From UBA2336 sp046294915 (GTDB lineage: Bacteria; Bacteroidota; Bacteroidia; Cytophagales; Cyclobacteriaceae): a stretch of DNA of 61,801 nucleotides. Below, one piece after another: positions 25,965-34,614 of this stretch; the stretch's first letter is position 1; each line of letters begins with the position of its first letter. Made by a program: the position numbers and the translations under genes. The DNA lies in contig JBKBOE010000004.1 in assembly GCA_046294915.1 (NCBI GenBank), positions 1-61,801 of the forward strand, given 5' to 3'. The notes beneath the pieces are model-generated. The model made no database searches and had not been told where the DNA came from. It saw nothing but the letters and a program-made list of their open reading frames with translations.

Positions 25965-25994
25965 CAAATGTATAAAAATATATGGCCCGGCAAA
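25965..25994 (-). promoter_or_regulatory. Promoter of tRNA-Arg (Bacteroidota type)
   Basis: On the minus strand TTTG (25994-25991) and TACATTTG (25972-25965) are 18 bases apart, ending 15 bases before the tRNA 5' end. It lies back to back with the promoter at 26003-26033. Confidence 0.75.
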
Positions 25995-26002
25995 ACCACG
26001 CG

Positions 26003-26033
26003 TTTGCTCCCCACCGCAAAAAACCTATTTTTG
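26003..26033 (+). promoter_or_regulatory. Promoter of the barrel-protein gene (Bacteroidota type)
   Basis: TTTG at 26003-26006 and TATTTTTG at 26026-26033 are 19 bases apart, a full consensus match. Transcription would start near 26040, which argues against the TTG at 26038 and supports ATG 26050 (or 26056) as the start of the next gene. Confidence 0.75.
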
Positions 26034-26049
26034 GGGCTTGTTAAAACTG

Positions 26050-26823
26050 ATGCCGATGGTAAAGAAACCCGGATTGACCCTGCTGCTGTGTATAACCACC
26101 CTTATCGCCTTAGCCCAACTGGAGCCTGAACCAAAACATAAAGGCAGGCCCGATATACCCGGAACCTTTATGGTAGAATATGGCTTTAACTGGTTTACCC
26201 GCCCTCCACAAGACTTAAAGAAGGAATGGTGGGGATCACGAACGGTAAATTTTTACTACCAGTACGACAAACAATTTGCTGCATCCAATTGGAGTGTACA
26301 CTCCGGCCTGGGCTTCGGACTGGAACAGTATAAGCTGCTTTCTTACAATCAACCCTTTGCTGATACAACCCTGAAAGTGAAAGTACCTACTTTTATACTG
26401 GATGCTACCGGCAGAACAATTCTAACCAGTTCGGGTGCTGTGCTGTATGGTGATACCACCAAGTCAGCGAAAAAATCAATGTTCATAACCAATTACATTG
26501 ATGTACCCATTGAGTTTCGCTTTACCACCAATCCACATGATCCGGCAAAAAGCTTCAAGGCTGCAATCGGAGGACGTTTTGGCGTACTCTTGAATGCCCA
26601 AACTAAATTAAAATACAGTGAAAACGGTGAGGTCAAAAAATTAAAAGACCGCCAGGATTTTAACCTTAACCAATTCCGCTATGGCGCATACGGACGCATA
26701 GGCGTGGGTAATGTTTACCTGTCGTTCTATTATAACTTTAGTAATCTGTTTAAAGAAGGCAAAGGTCCAGGCGGCACAACCACGTCAAACTATACTATTA
26801 CGCTTTCGCTTGCCAGCTTTTAA
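26050..26823 (+). CDS. Outer-membrane beta-barrel protein of unknown function
   Basis: A 257-residue protein with a signal peptide (KKPGLTLLLCITTLIALAQ). The mature part shows alternating polar/aromatic strands typical of an 8-10-stranded barrel: FMVEYGFNWF, TVNFYYQYDK, WSVHSGLGFGLE, DVPIEFRF, FKAAIGGRFGVLL, FRYGAYGRIGVGNVYLSFYYNFSNLF, and a last strand NYTITLSLASF ending in Phe. I recognise no specific family beyond PorT/OmpA-like small barrels. It has its own promoter, shared back to back with tRNA-Arg, and is convergent with the enoyl-CoA hydratase gene (1 base between stops). Function unknown. Confidence 0.78.
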   Translation: MPMVKKPGLTLLLCITTLIALAQLEPEPKHKGRPDIPGTFMVEYGFNWFTRPPQDLKKEWWGSRTVNFYYQYDKQFAASNWSVHSGLGFGLEQYKLLSYNQPFADTTLKVKVPTFILDATGRTILTSSGAVLYGDTTKSAKKSMFITNYIDVPIEFRFTTNPHDPAKSFKAAIGGRFGVLLNAQTKLKYSENGEVKKLKDRQDFNLNQFRYGAYGRIGVGNVYLSFYYNFSNLFKEGKGPGGTTTSNYTITLSLASF

Positions 26824-26824
26824 T

Positions 26825-27610
26825 TTACTTACCTGAGAAGTTGGGTTTTCGTTTTTCCAGAAATGCGGTTACCCCTTCCGTGTAGTCGTGTGTGCCTCCG
26901 GCTATTTCCTGGCAATATGCTTCGTAGTCGAGCATTTCATCCAGTGTGGATGTTGCCGACTTTGCCAGCATTTTCTTTATCAGGCCAATTGCTTTTGTAG
27001 GCGCCTTGGCAAAGTAATCGGTGTACTCTTTAACCGCCTCATCAAGATTGGCCGGTGGAACAACTTTGTTAACCAGGCCTAGTGCAAATGCTTCCTGGGC
27101 CTTTACGCGGCTTCCCATGGCACACATTTCAAATGCTTTTGCCATACCGGTGAGTCGTGGCAGAAAGTAGGACGATCCCGAATCCGGAACCAGCCCGATA
27201 TTAATAAACACTTCAATTAACGTGGCTTCCTCCGATGCCACAATCATATCGCAAGCGAGGGCCAGCGAACAACCCGCACCTGCCGCCACACCATTCAACC
27301 GGCAAACAATGGGCTTAGGTAACAAACGCATAGCCCGAATAATTGGATTATATCGTTTATGTAAAGATTGAAGGAAAGATCTTTTCTGGTTGCCCCGGGC
27401 AGCCTTGAGGTCCTGGCCGGAACAAAAAGCCTTACCCGCTCCTGTTAACACCACCACGCGCACCTGATCATCTTTAGCAACTAATTTGAAAACATCCTGA
27501 AGTTCAAAAGTGATTTCATCATTCAAGGCATTGTAAACGTCTGGCCGGTTCAGGGTGATTGTTGCCACCCCACCGGCAACTTCATAGGTAATAAATTGAA
27601 AGGCGCTCAT
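26825..27610 (-). CDS. Enoyl-CoA hydratase/isomerase, PaaG-like
   Basis: A 261-residue crotonase-fold enzyme. The oxyanion-hole motifs are AFCSGQDLKAA (about 61-71) and NGVAAGAGCSLALACD (about 105-120); the residue pattern after it (VFINIGLVPDSGSSYFLPRL with Asp in place of a catalytic Glu) matches PaaG, the ring-1,2-epoxyphenylacetyl-CoA isomerase that makes the oxepin, better than a normal hydratase. The epoxidase genes paaABC lie 31 kb away in this window, which fits. Start Met at 27610 (MSAFQFITYEV) is preferred over the upstream in-frame ATG at 27619. It is the last gene of an apparent operon with rpoN and a PAP2-like gene. Confidence 0.85.
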   Translation of the reverse strand: MSAFQFITYEVAGGVATITLNRPDVYNALNDEITFELQDVFKLVAKDDQVRVVVLTGAGKAFCSGQDLKAARGNQKRSFLQSLHKRYNPIIRAMRLLPKPIVCRLNGVAAGAGCSLALACDMIVASEEATLIEVFINIGLVPDSGSSYFLPRLTGMAKAFEMCAMGSRVKAQEAFALGLVNKVVPPANLDEAVKEYTDYFAKAPTKAIGLIKKMLAKSATSTLDEMLDYEAYCQEIAGGTHDYTEGVTAFLEKRKPNFSGK

Positions 27611-27627
27611 ACGCAGCATGTTTTGAT

Positions 27628-28251
27628 TTAAAACAAAATTATCATTCCTGTGAATCCAATGGCAAACCCAACCATAGCCCCGATCATTACCTGACGGGGC
27701 GTATGGGCTTGCAACTGTAACCTTGCCGACATAATTACACCGGCAAGAACAAGTACAACCAAAAAAGGTAAAAATAGCCTGCCGTCTTCAGCAGCTTTGG
27801 TAAGGGGCAGCAGGATACCCAGCACACCGCTGATGGCCATACTGTGAATACTGGCTTTGTACACCAGGGTTATCAATAGGGATGCGACAACAAGGGCATC
27901 AATGATCACCAGTAGTTTAAATACGTTATCCTGAAAGCTTATTCTGGTTTTAAAATAAAAAACAAGTGTACATGCCAGGTAAATCAGGGCGATGAACAAG
28001 AAGGGCTTAATCCGGTCAGCCCGTTCAGGCATTGCCAGGGATCGGATCACTTTAAATTGTTTGAAGAAAAAAAGGTTCAGGGCAGGCAAAACAAAAGTTA
28101 GCACTGCAATGAAAATCACAAAGTAGAGTTGGGTTTCAATTTTTATCGGATATAAAGCAGGAGGAAAATAAACAGCCAGCAAGGTAAATAACCAAGTGGC
28201 TATCAGTAAGGGGTGGAACAAGTAGGAAAGGCCTTTTGCCAGGGTATTCAC
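27628..28251 (-). CDS. PAP2-like integral membrane protein
   Basis: A 207-residue membrane protein with about six helices. The end carries SARLQLQAHTPRQVMIGAMVG, like motif C3 of type 2 phosphatidic acid phosphatases (SR-x5-H-x3-D), and KASIHSMAISG resembles motif C2. The C1 motif (K-x6-RP) is degenerate: MPERADRIKPF. The last acid of C3 is Gln-Val instead of Asp. So it has the fold but may lack phosphatase activity. The start is 1 base from the rpoN stop and its stop is 17 bases from the enoyl-CoA hydratase start, so the three genes form one transcript. Confidence 0.75.
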   Translation of the reverse strand: MNTLAKGLSYLFHPLLIATWLFTLLAVYFPPALYPIKIETQLYFVIFIAVLTFVLPALNLFFFKQFKVIRSLAMPERADRIKPFLFIALIYLACTLVFYFKTRISFQDNVFKLLVIIDALVVASLLITLVYKASIHSMAISGVLGILLPLTKAAEDGRLFLPFLVVLVLAGVIMSARLQLQAHTPRQVMIGAMVGFAIGFTGMIILF

Positions 28252-28252
28252 G

Positions 28253-29734
28253 TCACAATTCTTTACGCAACCGGGCTACAGGTATATTCAGTTGTTCGCG
28301 GTACTTGGCCACCGTGCGCCTGGCAATGTTGTATCCCTTTTCATTCAACATCTTTTCAAGTTTATCGTCTGAAAGCGGTTTAGCTTTGTCCTCTTTTTCA
28401 ATGATCTCTTTAATAATTTGCTTTACCTCCCGGCTGCTCACTTCTTCACCTGAATCCGTGGCAATGCCTTCGGAGAAGAAGTACTTGAGCGGGTAAATTC
28501 CAAAATCGGTTTGTATGCTCTTGCTGCTTGCTACGCGCGAAACGGTTGAAATATCCATGCCAATCATGCCGGCTATATCTTTCAGAATCATCGGCTTCAG
28601 TTTGGTCTCATCGCCTTCCAGAAAAAACTCGTACTGAAAATCCACAATAGCACGCATGGTTCTTAGCAGGGTTTGTTGTCGCTGCTTGATGGCATCAATA
28701 AACCATTTGGCCGAATCCAGTTTCTGCTTTACAAACGTTACAGCCTCCTTAAGTTTCTTATCTTTTTTGTCGCTCTTATCATAGGCCTTGAACATTTCGG
28801 TATAGGAACGACTAATGCGTAACTCAGGGGCGTTTCTCGAATTCAAAGCCAGTTCCAGCTTGCCATTGTTATTTGTAAGAATAAAATCCGGAATAACATA
28901 CTGATTTTTTATCAAGCCGGCCGAACCGCCACCTCCCGGCTTGGGATTTAGCCGCACAATCAACTCAACAGCATCGCGCACAAATTCTTCGTCTTCTGTC
29001 CCCAGCTTTTTCTGAATTTTCTGATAATGCTTCTTGGTAAACTCATCATAACACTCCGAAATAATCTTTTTGGCCACCGCTACATCCACATCCCTGCCGT
29101 TATCCATCCTTTCCAACTGAAGCAGCAGGCACTCCTGCAAATTGCGGGCTGCGATGCCGGGAGGATCAAACGTTTGAATTTTTTTAAGAATACCCTCCAC
29201 CTCTTCAACCGTTGTTTCGATTCCCAACGAAAAGGCCAGGTCATTTACAATGGCCTCCAGTTCCCTGCGGATATATCCATCCGCTTCGATGCTTCCGATG
29301 AGTTGCTTGCCGATGGTTTGCTGGCGTTCATCAAGGCCCAGGTAGCCCAATTGTGTCATTAATTGCTCATGCAGGCTGGTAGCCATTGGAATGGGCATTT
29401 CCCGGTCATCCTCATCATCATCCCCCCCTCCCTCATTATGGGTTTTATAGCCGGCATAGTCATCATCGCGGAGGTAATCCTTAATATCAATTTCATCCTC
29501 ACTCCCCGATGTTTGCTGATACTCCTCCTCACTTTCCATTTTTTCTTCAATAGGCTCATCCGAACCCTCCTCAAGGGCAGGGTTCACTTCAAGCTCTTCC
29601 TCAATACGGCTTTCCAACTCGGCTGTAGGTACTTGTAACAGCTTAATAAACTGAATCTGCTGAGGCGACAGCTTCTGTTGTAAGGTCTGGCTTAATCCAA
29701 GTTTTTGCATCGGTATCCTGTCAAAACGAGCCAT
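28253..29734 (-). CDS. rpoN: RNA polymerase sigma-54 factor RpoN
   Basis: Sigma factor that needs an AAA+ activator to open promoters. The 493 residues show region I (QKLGLSQTLQQKLSPQQIQFIKLLQVP, rich in Gln/Leu, about 9-40), an acidic region II (about 45-115, very Glu/Asp rich), the core-binding domain, the HTH (DISTVSRVASSKSIQTDFGIYPLKYFF) and the RpoN box ARRTVAKYRE (471-480) that reads the -24 element. Length is normal. The probable activator pair is at 9082-11832. A TACCTTTG element lies only 3 bases before the annotated ATG, so the mRNA may be leaderless or translation may begin at Met9. It leads an operon with the PAP2-like and PaaG-like genes. Confidence 0.97.
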   Translation of the reverse strand: MARFDRIPMQKLGLSQTLQQKLSPQQIQFIKLLQVPTAELESRIEEELEVNPALEEGSDEPIEEKMESEEEYQQTSGSEDEIDIKDYLRDDDYAGYKTHNEGGGDDDEDDREMPIPMATSLHEQLMTQLGYLGLDERQQTIGKQLIGSIEADGYIRRELEAIVNDLAFSLGIETTVEEVEGILKKIQTFDPPGIAARNLQECLLLQLERMDNGRDVDVAVAKKIISECYDEFTKKHYQKIQKKLGTEDEEFVRDAVELIVRLNPKPGGGGSAGLIKNQYVIPDFILTNNNGKLELALNSRNAPELRISRSYTEMFKAYDKSDKKDKKLKEAVTFVKQKLDSAKWFIDAIKQRQQTLLRTMRAIVDFQYEFFLEGDETKLKPMILKDIAGMIGMDISTVSRVASSKSIQTDFGIYPLKYFFSEGIATDSGEEVSSREVKQIIKEIIEKEDKAKPLSDDKLEKMLNEKGYNIARRTVAKYREQLNIPVARLRKEL

Positions 29735-29736
29735 TG

Positions 29737-29744
29737 CAAAGGTA
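29737..29744 (-). promoter_or_regulatory. Candidate -7 element overlapping the rpoN start
   Basis: TACCTTTG on the minus strand matches TAnnTTTG exactly but ends 2 bases before the ATG, and no good -33 box is seen. If used, the transcript would have no leader. Confidence 0.3.
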
Positions 29745-29859
29745 TTAATTCGCAGCGTTCATGAAAATGAATGAGCCCATGGAGCACTACTTTGTTTCTT
29801 TGATAAGATTTCCAAAATGCCGTTTTTTGCGGCCTGAACTTTAGATAGCACAATTCGGT

Positions 29860-31293
29860 ATGAAACGTTCGAAAATCAAAGATTTGCTTCAGGCCAGGCC
29901 TGAAGGCCAGGATGTGGTGGTAAAAGGGTGGGTAAGAACGTTCCGGAACAACCAGTTCATTTCGATCAACGATGGGTCAACCATTAACAACCTGCAGGCG
30001 GTAGTTGATTACTCCGGTGCCGAAGAATCTTTGCTGAAGCGTATCACCACCGGTGCATGCATTGCTGTTACGGGCGTGCTGGTGCCCTCGCCCGCCAAGG
30101 GCCAAACGGTAGAAGTTAAGGTGAGAACGCTTGAAATACTGGGCGATTCCGACCCTGAAAAATATCCCCTTCAACCGAAAAAACACTCGCTTGAATTCCT
30201 TCGTGAAATCGCGCACCTTCGGTCGCGTACCAATACCATTAGCGCAGTGATGCGGGTGCGCCACGCTATGGCATTTGCCATCCACCGGTTTTTTAATGAG
30301 CGGGGCTTTTTTTACATCCACACCCCCATCATTACCGGTTCCGATGCGGAAGGCGCTGGTGATATGTTCAGGGTAACTACACTGGACATGAACAAACCGC
30401 CAAAAGACGAAGACGGCAATGTTAATTTCAAAGAAGATTTTTTTGGAAAAGAAACAAATCTTACCGTGTCAGGTCAGCTTGAGGTTGAAACTTATGCGCT
30501 GGCCTTATCAGAGACATACACCTTTGGACCAACCTTTCGTGCCGAAAATTCAAATACAACACGCCACCTTGCTGAGTTTTGGATGATTGAGCCCGAAATG
30601 GCTTTTTATGACATCCACGACAATATGGAACTGGCCGAAGATTTTTTAAAATACCTGTGCCGGTATGCGTTGGATAATTGTGTGGATGACCTTGAATTTC
30701 TCAACAAGCGTGCACAGGAAGAGGAAATGGGTAAACCACAGGAGCAACGGAATGAACTGGGTTTAATCGATAGACTGAAATTTGTTGTTCAAAACGATTT
30801 CCAGAGGCTTACCTACACAGAGGCGATTGACATTCTGCGGAATTCAAACCCCAACAAAAAGAAAAAATTCCAGTACCTGATTGATCAATGGGGCGCTGAT
30901 CTGCAATCGGAACATGAACGTTACCTGGTAGAGAAGCACTTTAAAAAACCGGTTATCCTCTACAACTATCCGGTGGCTATAAAAGCCTTTTATATGCGCC
31001 AGAATGAAGATGGCAAAACCGTTGCAGCGATGGATGTATTGTTCCCTGGTATTGGGGAAATTATTGGCGGCTCACAGCGCGAAGAGCGGTATGACCATCT
31101 GCTTAAGCGCATCCACGAACTTAACCTGCCCGAAAAAGATTTATGGTGGTACTTGGATCTTCGCAAATTTGGCTCGGCACCACACAGCGGTTTTGGTCTG
31201 GGGTTCGAACGATTGATTCAGTTTGTTACCGGTATGACCAACATCAGGGATGTCATCCCCTTTCCCCGTTACCCGGGCAATGCAGAATTTTAA
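29860..31293 (+). CDS. asnS: Asparaginyl-tRNA synthetase
   Basis: Charges tRNA-Asn with asparagine. The 477-residue class IIb synthetase has an N-terminal OB fold (about 15-105, VVVKGWVRTFRNNQFISINDG), motif 1 around HAMAFAIHRFFNERGFFYIHTPII, motif 2 FRAENSNTTRHLAEFWMIEPEM (the R-A-E-N-S-N-T form is diagnostic of AsnRS rather than AspRS) and motif 3 GFGLGFERLIQF. It is divergent from rpoN (125 bases). The codon context and length are normal. Confidence 0.98.
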   Translation: MKRSKIKDLLQARPEGQDVVVKGWVRTFRNNQFISINDGSTINNLQAVVDYSGAEESLLKRITTGACIAVTGVLVPSPAKGQTVEVKVRTLEILGDSDPEKYPLQPKKHSLEFLREIAHLRSRTNTISAVMRVRHAMAFAIHRFFNERGFFYIHTPIITGSDAEGAGDMFRVTTLDMNKPPKDEDGNVNFKEDFFGKETNLTVSGQLEVETYALALSETYTFGPTFRAENSNTTRHLAEFWMIEPEMAFYDIHDNMELAEDFLKYLCRYALDNCVDDLEFLNKRAQEEEMGKPQEQRNELGLIDRLKFVVQNDFQRLTYTEAIDILRNSNPNKKKKFQYLIDQWGADLQSEHERYLVEKHFKKPVILYNYPVAIKAFYMRQNEDGKTVAAMDVLFPGIGEIIGGSQREERYDHLLKRIHELNLPEKDLWWYLDLRKFGSAPHSGFGLGFERLIQFVTGMTNIRDVIPFPRYPGNAEF

Positions 31294-31317
31294 CCCTTTA
31301 AACCTGATGATAAAAAT

Positions 31318-31344
31318 AAACCCTGACGGTAAACGGCAGGGTTT
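31318..31344 (-). terminator. Terminator between asnS and the lipoprotein gene (convergent)
   Basis: AAACCCTGnCG and CGnCAGGGTTT form an 11-base stem with a 5-base loop. On the minus strand a tail TTTATTTTTATC follows. It may work in both directions but the T tract favours termination of the minus-strand lipoprotein gene. Confidence 0.8.
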
Positions 31345-31367
31345 GGAGTATTTATTGAGAGAATCGG

Positions 31368-31934
31368 TTACCTGTTCCCCATTTTTTCCATTTCTTTATC
31401 GAACGTCTCTTTGAACTTTTCGTAATCGTAGTCGATTTTAAGCCGTTCTTCCTTTGACAAACTTTCATTGTATTTAGAAACAATATCAGCTGCCGATAAC
31501 TCAATGGCTACATAGGTTTTAAAGTTCCCCTTATCGGTCTTCACCTGCTTTTCGCAAATCGTCTTAATACCTGAAAGGGTCTGATTTACAATTGTCCGGT
31601 TAAGCTGCTCGAAACGTTCCTCCAATTCTTCCTTATTATTAAACTCGCGTGAATTCAGGTAGTTATCGGTTACCGTTTTCACAGTAGATTGGATGCTGGC
31701 GGCAAGTTCAGCCCGGGCATTATCCATGGCTTTCTTTTTCGAGGCAACCAGGTCCATACTTTCGCCAAGTGAGTTGGCCCTGAAGAATTTGTTATTCGTG
31801 AAATAGTCGGGGCCGGAGCAAGGAATATTCACTTCAATTTCACCTTTCGGAAGCTTTTCTTTCCCTTTGCAGCCGATCATCACAGCACCGGCAAGTGCAA
31901 ACAGGAACACGGAAGAGTACGTCAGTTTTTTCAT
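31368..31934 (-). CDS. LPP20-like lipoprotein, short
   Basis: A 188-residue lipoprotein (lipobox VMIGC, Cys22). The mature part has a small domain with GPDYFTNNKFFRANSLGES-type start and KKKAMDNARAELAASIQSTVKTVTDNYL, the pattern of LPP20-like proteins (a first strand/loop followed by an amphipathic helix pair and a final strand KTYVAIEL). The C-terminus is a charged helix. It is followed upstream, 112 bases away on the same strand, by a larger protein with the same kind of domain, so they may work together or be paralogues. Confidence 0.72.
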   Translation of the reverse strand: MKKLTYSSVFLFALAGAVMIGCKGKEKLPKGEIEVNIPCSGPDYFTNNKFFRANSLGESMDLVASKKKAMDNARAELAASIQSTVKTVTDNYLNSREFNNKEELEERFEQLNRTIVNQTLSGIKTICEKQVKTDKGNFKTYVAIELSAADIVSKYNESLSKEERLKIDYDYEKFKETFDKEMEKMGNR

Positions 31935-32046
31935 AATCGGATTGTATTTGGTTACTGATTTAGACTACGGCAATTTTAAGACCAATTTACGAGCAGAATT
32001 CTTAGATTCTTAGAATCCTTCAAATTTCTTTCAAAAACATCCAGTT

Positions 32047-33444
32047 TCACTGAAGAATAGTATTCAACAACTCTGTCATTCGCTCTTTCTCAAGGGTTTC
32101 AAGCGCTTTGTTGTAAGCATCCTGGCTTGACCGCTCATAATCCAGCCCATACCCCTTTATCCGATCAAGCGTAGTGGCATAAATTTCCTTTCCCTCGCGG
32201 GCAGCCGATACCTTAATAACCCCCGTAAGGAAGGTAATGTAAATACTGCCACTTACGGAGCCACGTTCGGAGTCGGCCTGCACATCAATCCATAAATCGG
32301 CTGCGTTCTTGTCGGATGTGAACTCAAATCCGTTGTTGGCCAGCAGATTCTTTAACTTGTTGCTTAACTGATAGTTGTTACGAACCGTGCCCAGACTTTT
32401 CTCTTCAGCCATAAGGTATACTACCGGCCGTTGAACCTTGAGTAAAACCTTAGCTACCGGTACATCAAGCGTTTTGGCTATCAGGTTATAAACAGGCGAA
32501 CTCGATCCGCTGATCGCATCGATATTTACACTTACAGCCACCGTTTGTTCCAACTCCCGGCTCGAAATTTTCGTAACCAGTATTCTGGCCTGACCGTTTT
32601 CATTGGTCTTATAATCCGGAAAAACATCACCCGCCCCCTTGGCAAATGCAGCCGAAAGTGAAAGCCTGGAAGCCGGGGTATTGGAATTGGTCCAAACAGC
32701 CTTTACGATAAGCGGCTGATCTTTCAGGTTTACCCTCCGGTTTACCAGCAATTCGGCTGGCTCTAATTTTAACTGGATTCTATTAAGAATCCTCTGGATG
32801 GAGGCATACACTTCATTGGTAAGCAGAAATTCCTGGCCATCAACCGTTACAGGTATAGCTTCAGCCAGGTATTTTTCAACGCTCCGGAAGGACTGAAAAT
32901 AAAAACCCAGAGCCTCCAAATAATCCTGTTGCGATTCGGAAGCCCTTGCTTTTTTCAAAAAATCGGTGGCCAGGGTTACTGCGTTTCGCTTCTGTTCTTC
33001 CTTTATCTCCTTGTAGCGGGCAATGCTAAGTTTATAGTAAACCCAATAGTTGCGGTCATCTTCCCAGGTGCCGGCCATTTCAAATTCTTCAATTTCATCG
33101 GCAGCCGATGTTTGTATAATCTGCTCGTAGGTTTCTTTAAAATTTGCCCGGTTTTCTTCGAACGTGCTTAAAATTGATGTACTGGAAACCGTTACTTTAA
33201 TTTGCGAAACGAGATCATCCAATGCACTTTTTTTTGCAGCCTGAATGTAATTGTTTGTTCCGTCTTTTATGCTGTGTCCTACCCCTGTATAATATCCGCG
33301 TTGGGCCGATTCTCCTTTTAACCACGGTGGCCGGGTATCTACAGGCTGTTGAACTTTTGGACTGCACGAAGACACCAGCAGCCCAAAAACACAGGCCAAT
33401 GCAAAATTTTTAGGGGTAAAAAAACGTTGTAAAATCGGGTTCAT
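32047..33444 (-). CDS. LPP20-family lipoprotein, long
   Basis: A 465-residue lipoprotein (lipobox VSSC, Cys27). The first domain matches LPP20: PWLKGESAQRGYYTGVGHSIKD, then AAKKSALDDLVSQIKVTVSST and a strand with YWVYYKLSIARYKE. The rest has alpha-helical and beta parts with no recognised family (a helical hairpin near DFLKKARASESQQDYLEALGFYFQSF and an Ig-like segment around 250-330). The open frame starts at 33483 but a TAGATTTG element lies between 33469 and 33476, so the transcript begins after that ATG; the good start is ATG 33442-33444, which also gives a normal signal peptide. Exact role is unknown; related Bacteroidota proteins have been linked to surface or secretion functions only loosely. 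Confidence 0.8.
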   Translation of the reverse strand: MNPILQRFFTPKNFALACVFGLLVSSCSPKVQQPVDTRPPWLKGESAQRGYYTGVGHSIKDGTNNYIQAAKKSALDDLVSQIKVTVSSTSILSTFEENRANFKETYEQIIQTSAADEIEEFEMAGTWEDDRNYWVYYKLSIARYKEIKEEQKRNAVTLATDFLKKARASESQQDYLEALGFYFQSFRSVEKYLAEAIPVTVDGQEFLLTNEVYASIQRILNRIQLKLEPAELLVNRRVNLKDQPLIVKAVWTNSNTPASRLSLSAAFAKGAGDVFPDYKTNENGQARILVTKISSRELEQTVAVSVNIDAISGSSSPVYNLIAKTLDVPVAKVLLKVQRPVVYLMAEEKSLGTVRNNYQLSNKLKNLLANNGFEFTSDKNAADLWIDVQADSERGSVSGSIYITFLTGVIKVSAAREGKEIYATTLDRIKGYGLDYERSSQDAYNKALETLEKERMTELLNTILQ

Positions 33445-33468
33445 TCCTTGGGTTTCAATAGGAAAAGA

Positions 33469-33476
33469 CAAATCTA
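33469..33476 (-). promoter_or_regulatory. Candidate -7 element of the long LPP20 gene
   Basis: TAGATTTG on the minus strand, 25 bases before ATG 33444, with a weak TTTC box 16 bases upstream. Mainly useful for choosing the gene start. Confidence 0.45.
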
Positions 33477-33540
33477 AGGCCAATTCTGTTTAGAAAGTAC
33501 AGGGAGGATGTTAAATTGAATCGCTAATGTAAAATTTGGT

Positions 33541-34047
33541 ATGAGAAAGTTTTGGATTTTGATGCTGTTGAGCGTGTTTGCGGCATGCCAGGATGGTGAA
33601 AATGTACTGAGTGATTTTACCGGCACCGAAGTTACCTATGCTCTGCAGCCTGGTTCGGTTTATCCGGTAAGTGGAACCGTAACGTTTAAAGAGAAAAAAA
33701 ACGGGACAGTGCTTGTGGTTGTTGCCCTTGTCGGAACAGAGGGAAATGTCCTCCATCCGGTTCACCTTCACCTGGGCGACATTGCAACGCCAGATGCTGA
33801 TATTGCAGCCTTGCTGAATCCGGTAAAAGGAAGTACCGGTGTGAGTGAAACGGTTCTGGAAAGGCTGGCCGATGAAACTCCGATAACCTACACGGCACTG
33901 ACCGGACTGAACGCCTGTATCAAAATCCACCTGGCTGATTCGGGCCCCGACCGCGATATCATTCTGGCAGGAGGAAATATCGGAAATGCACTTGATATTG
34001 CTCCGGGCAGAGGACGGACTGAATTCGGGGTTTGCAAGAGTGAGTAA
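33541..34047 (+). CDS. CHRD-like lipoprotein
   Basis: A 168-residue lipoprotein (lipobox FAAC, Cys16). The body is a beta-rich domain with strands SGTVTFKEKKNGTVLVVVALVG and HPVHLHLGDIATP, recalling CHRD-type domains where a His-x-His sits on the central strand. The end KIHLADSGPDRDIILAGGNIG is also CHRD-like (a final strand before a charged stop). Identification is by pattern only and no function is known for most members. The next gene begins 25 bases downstream on the same strand. Confidence 0.65.
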   Translation: MRKFWILMLLSVFAACQDGENVLSDFTGTEVTYALQPGSVYPVSGTVTFKEKKNGTVLVVVALVGTEGNVLHPVHLHLGDIATPDADIAALLNPVKGSTGVSETVLERLADETPITYTALTGLNACIKIHLADSGPDRDIILAGGNIGNALDIAPGRGRTEFGVCKSE

Positions 34048-34072
34048 AAAACCTGCATCACCCATGCGGCCA

Positions 34073-34606
34073 ATGGAAAAATTAAAACCTACTATTCGAA
34101 CCGGTTGCTTCCTTGCCATAGCACTTATTGTTTCGTTATTGCCCGGCAATGCGCAGGATAGTTCTTCCTATACGGTTCGGTTAAAAAAAAGCGAACGAAT
34201 TTACCTTGCCGCTTATGATGATACCACACGGGCATTAGCCACGTTGTTCCTTGTAAAACGACATAAAATTATCGGACCTCCTTCACCCACCGATTTTGAA
34301 CGCTATACTACCGGGTTTAATATGGAGGCAATGTGGATCGCATTTGGTGTCTCTTCCGCAGTTTTCGTTGCAGGAATGTTCATGGTAAATCAAAATACGG
34401 ATACCGTTGGGGATGACGGGATGATCGCTGTTATTCCATTAATAGGTGGGATGTGTATGCTTTCAACCGGAATAAATCTGGCTGTTCAGTATATCTTGCT
34501 TTCACCCTATACAGTACGTAGGTATTTTAAGCTGCTTGATACCTACACATCAGGGGGTCAACTTCCGCGGAGTTATACGAAACGGATGGCTAAATACCTT
34601 AGATAA
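34073..34606 (+). CDS. Membrane protein of unknown function
   Basis: A 177-residue protein with an N-terminal signal or anchor (CFLAIALIVSLLPGNAQ), a soluble stretch, and two transmembrane helices (MWIAFGVSSAVFVAGMFMV and MIAVIPLIGGMCMLSTGINLAVQYILL). The chosen ATG (34073) avoids overlap with the CHRD-like gene; ATG 34064 would add three residues and the frame is open further upstream. I do not recognise the family. It ends 8 bases from the sdhB stop (convergent). Confidence 0.65.
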   Translation: MEKLKPTIRTGCFLAIALIVSLLPGNAQDSSSYTVRLKKSERIYLAAYDDTTRALATLFLVKRHKIIGPPSPTDFERYTTGFNMEAMWIAFGVSSAVFVAGMFMVNQNTDTVGDDGMIAVIPLIGGMCMLSTGINLAVQYILLSPYTVRRYFKLLDTYTSGGQLPRSYTKRMAKYLR

Positions 34607-34614
34607 TTTTTCCG

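Noticed and set aside
33511..34149. 212-codon open frame on the minus strand
   Set aside because: It covers the CHRD-like lipoprotein and the start of the next gene, both with signal sequences; the reverse frame has no family features.
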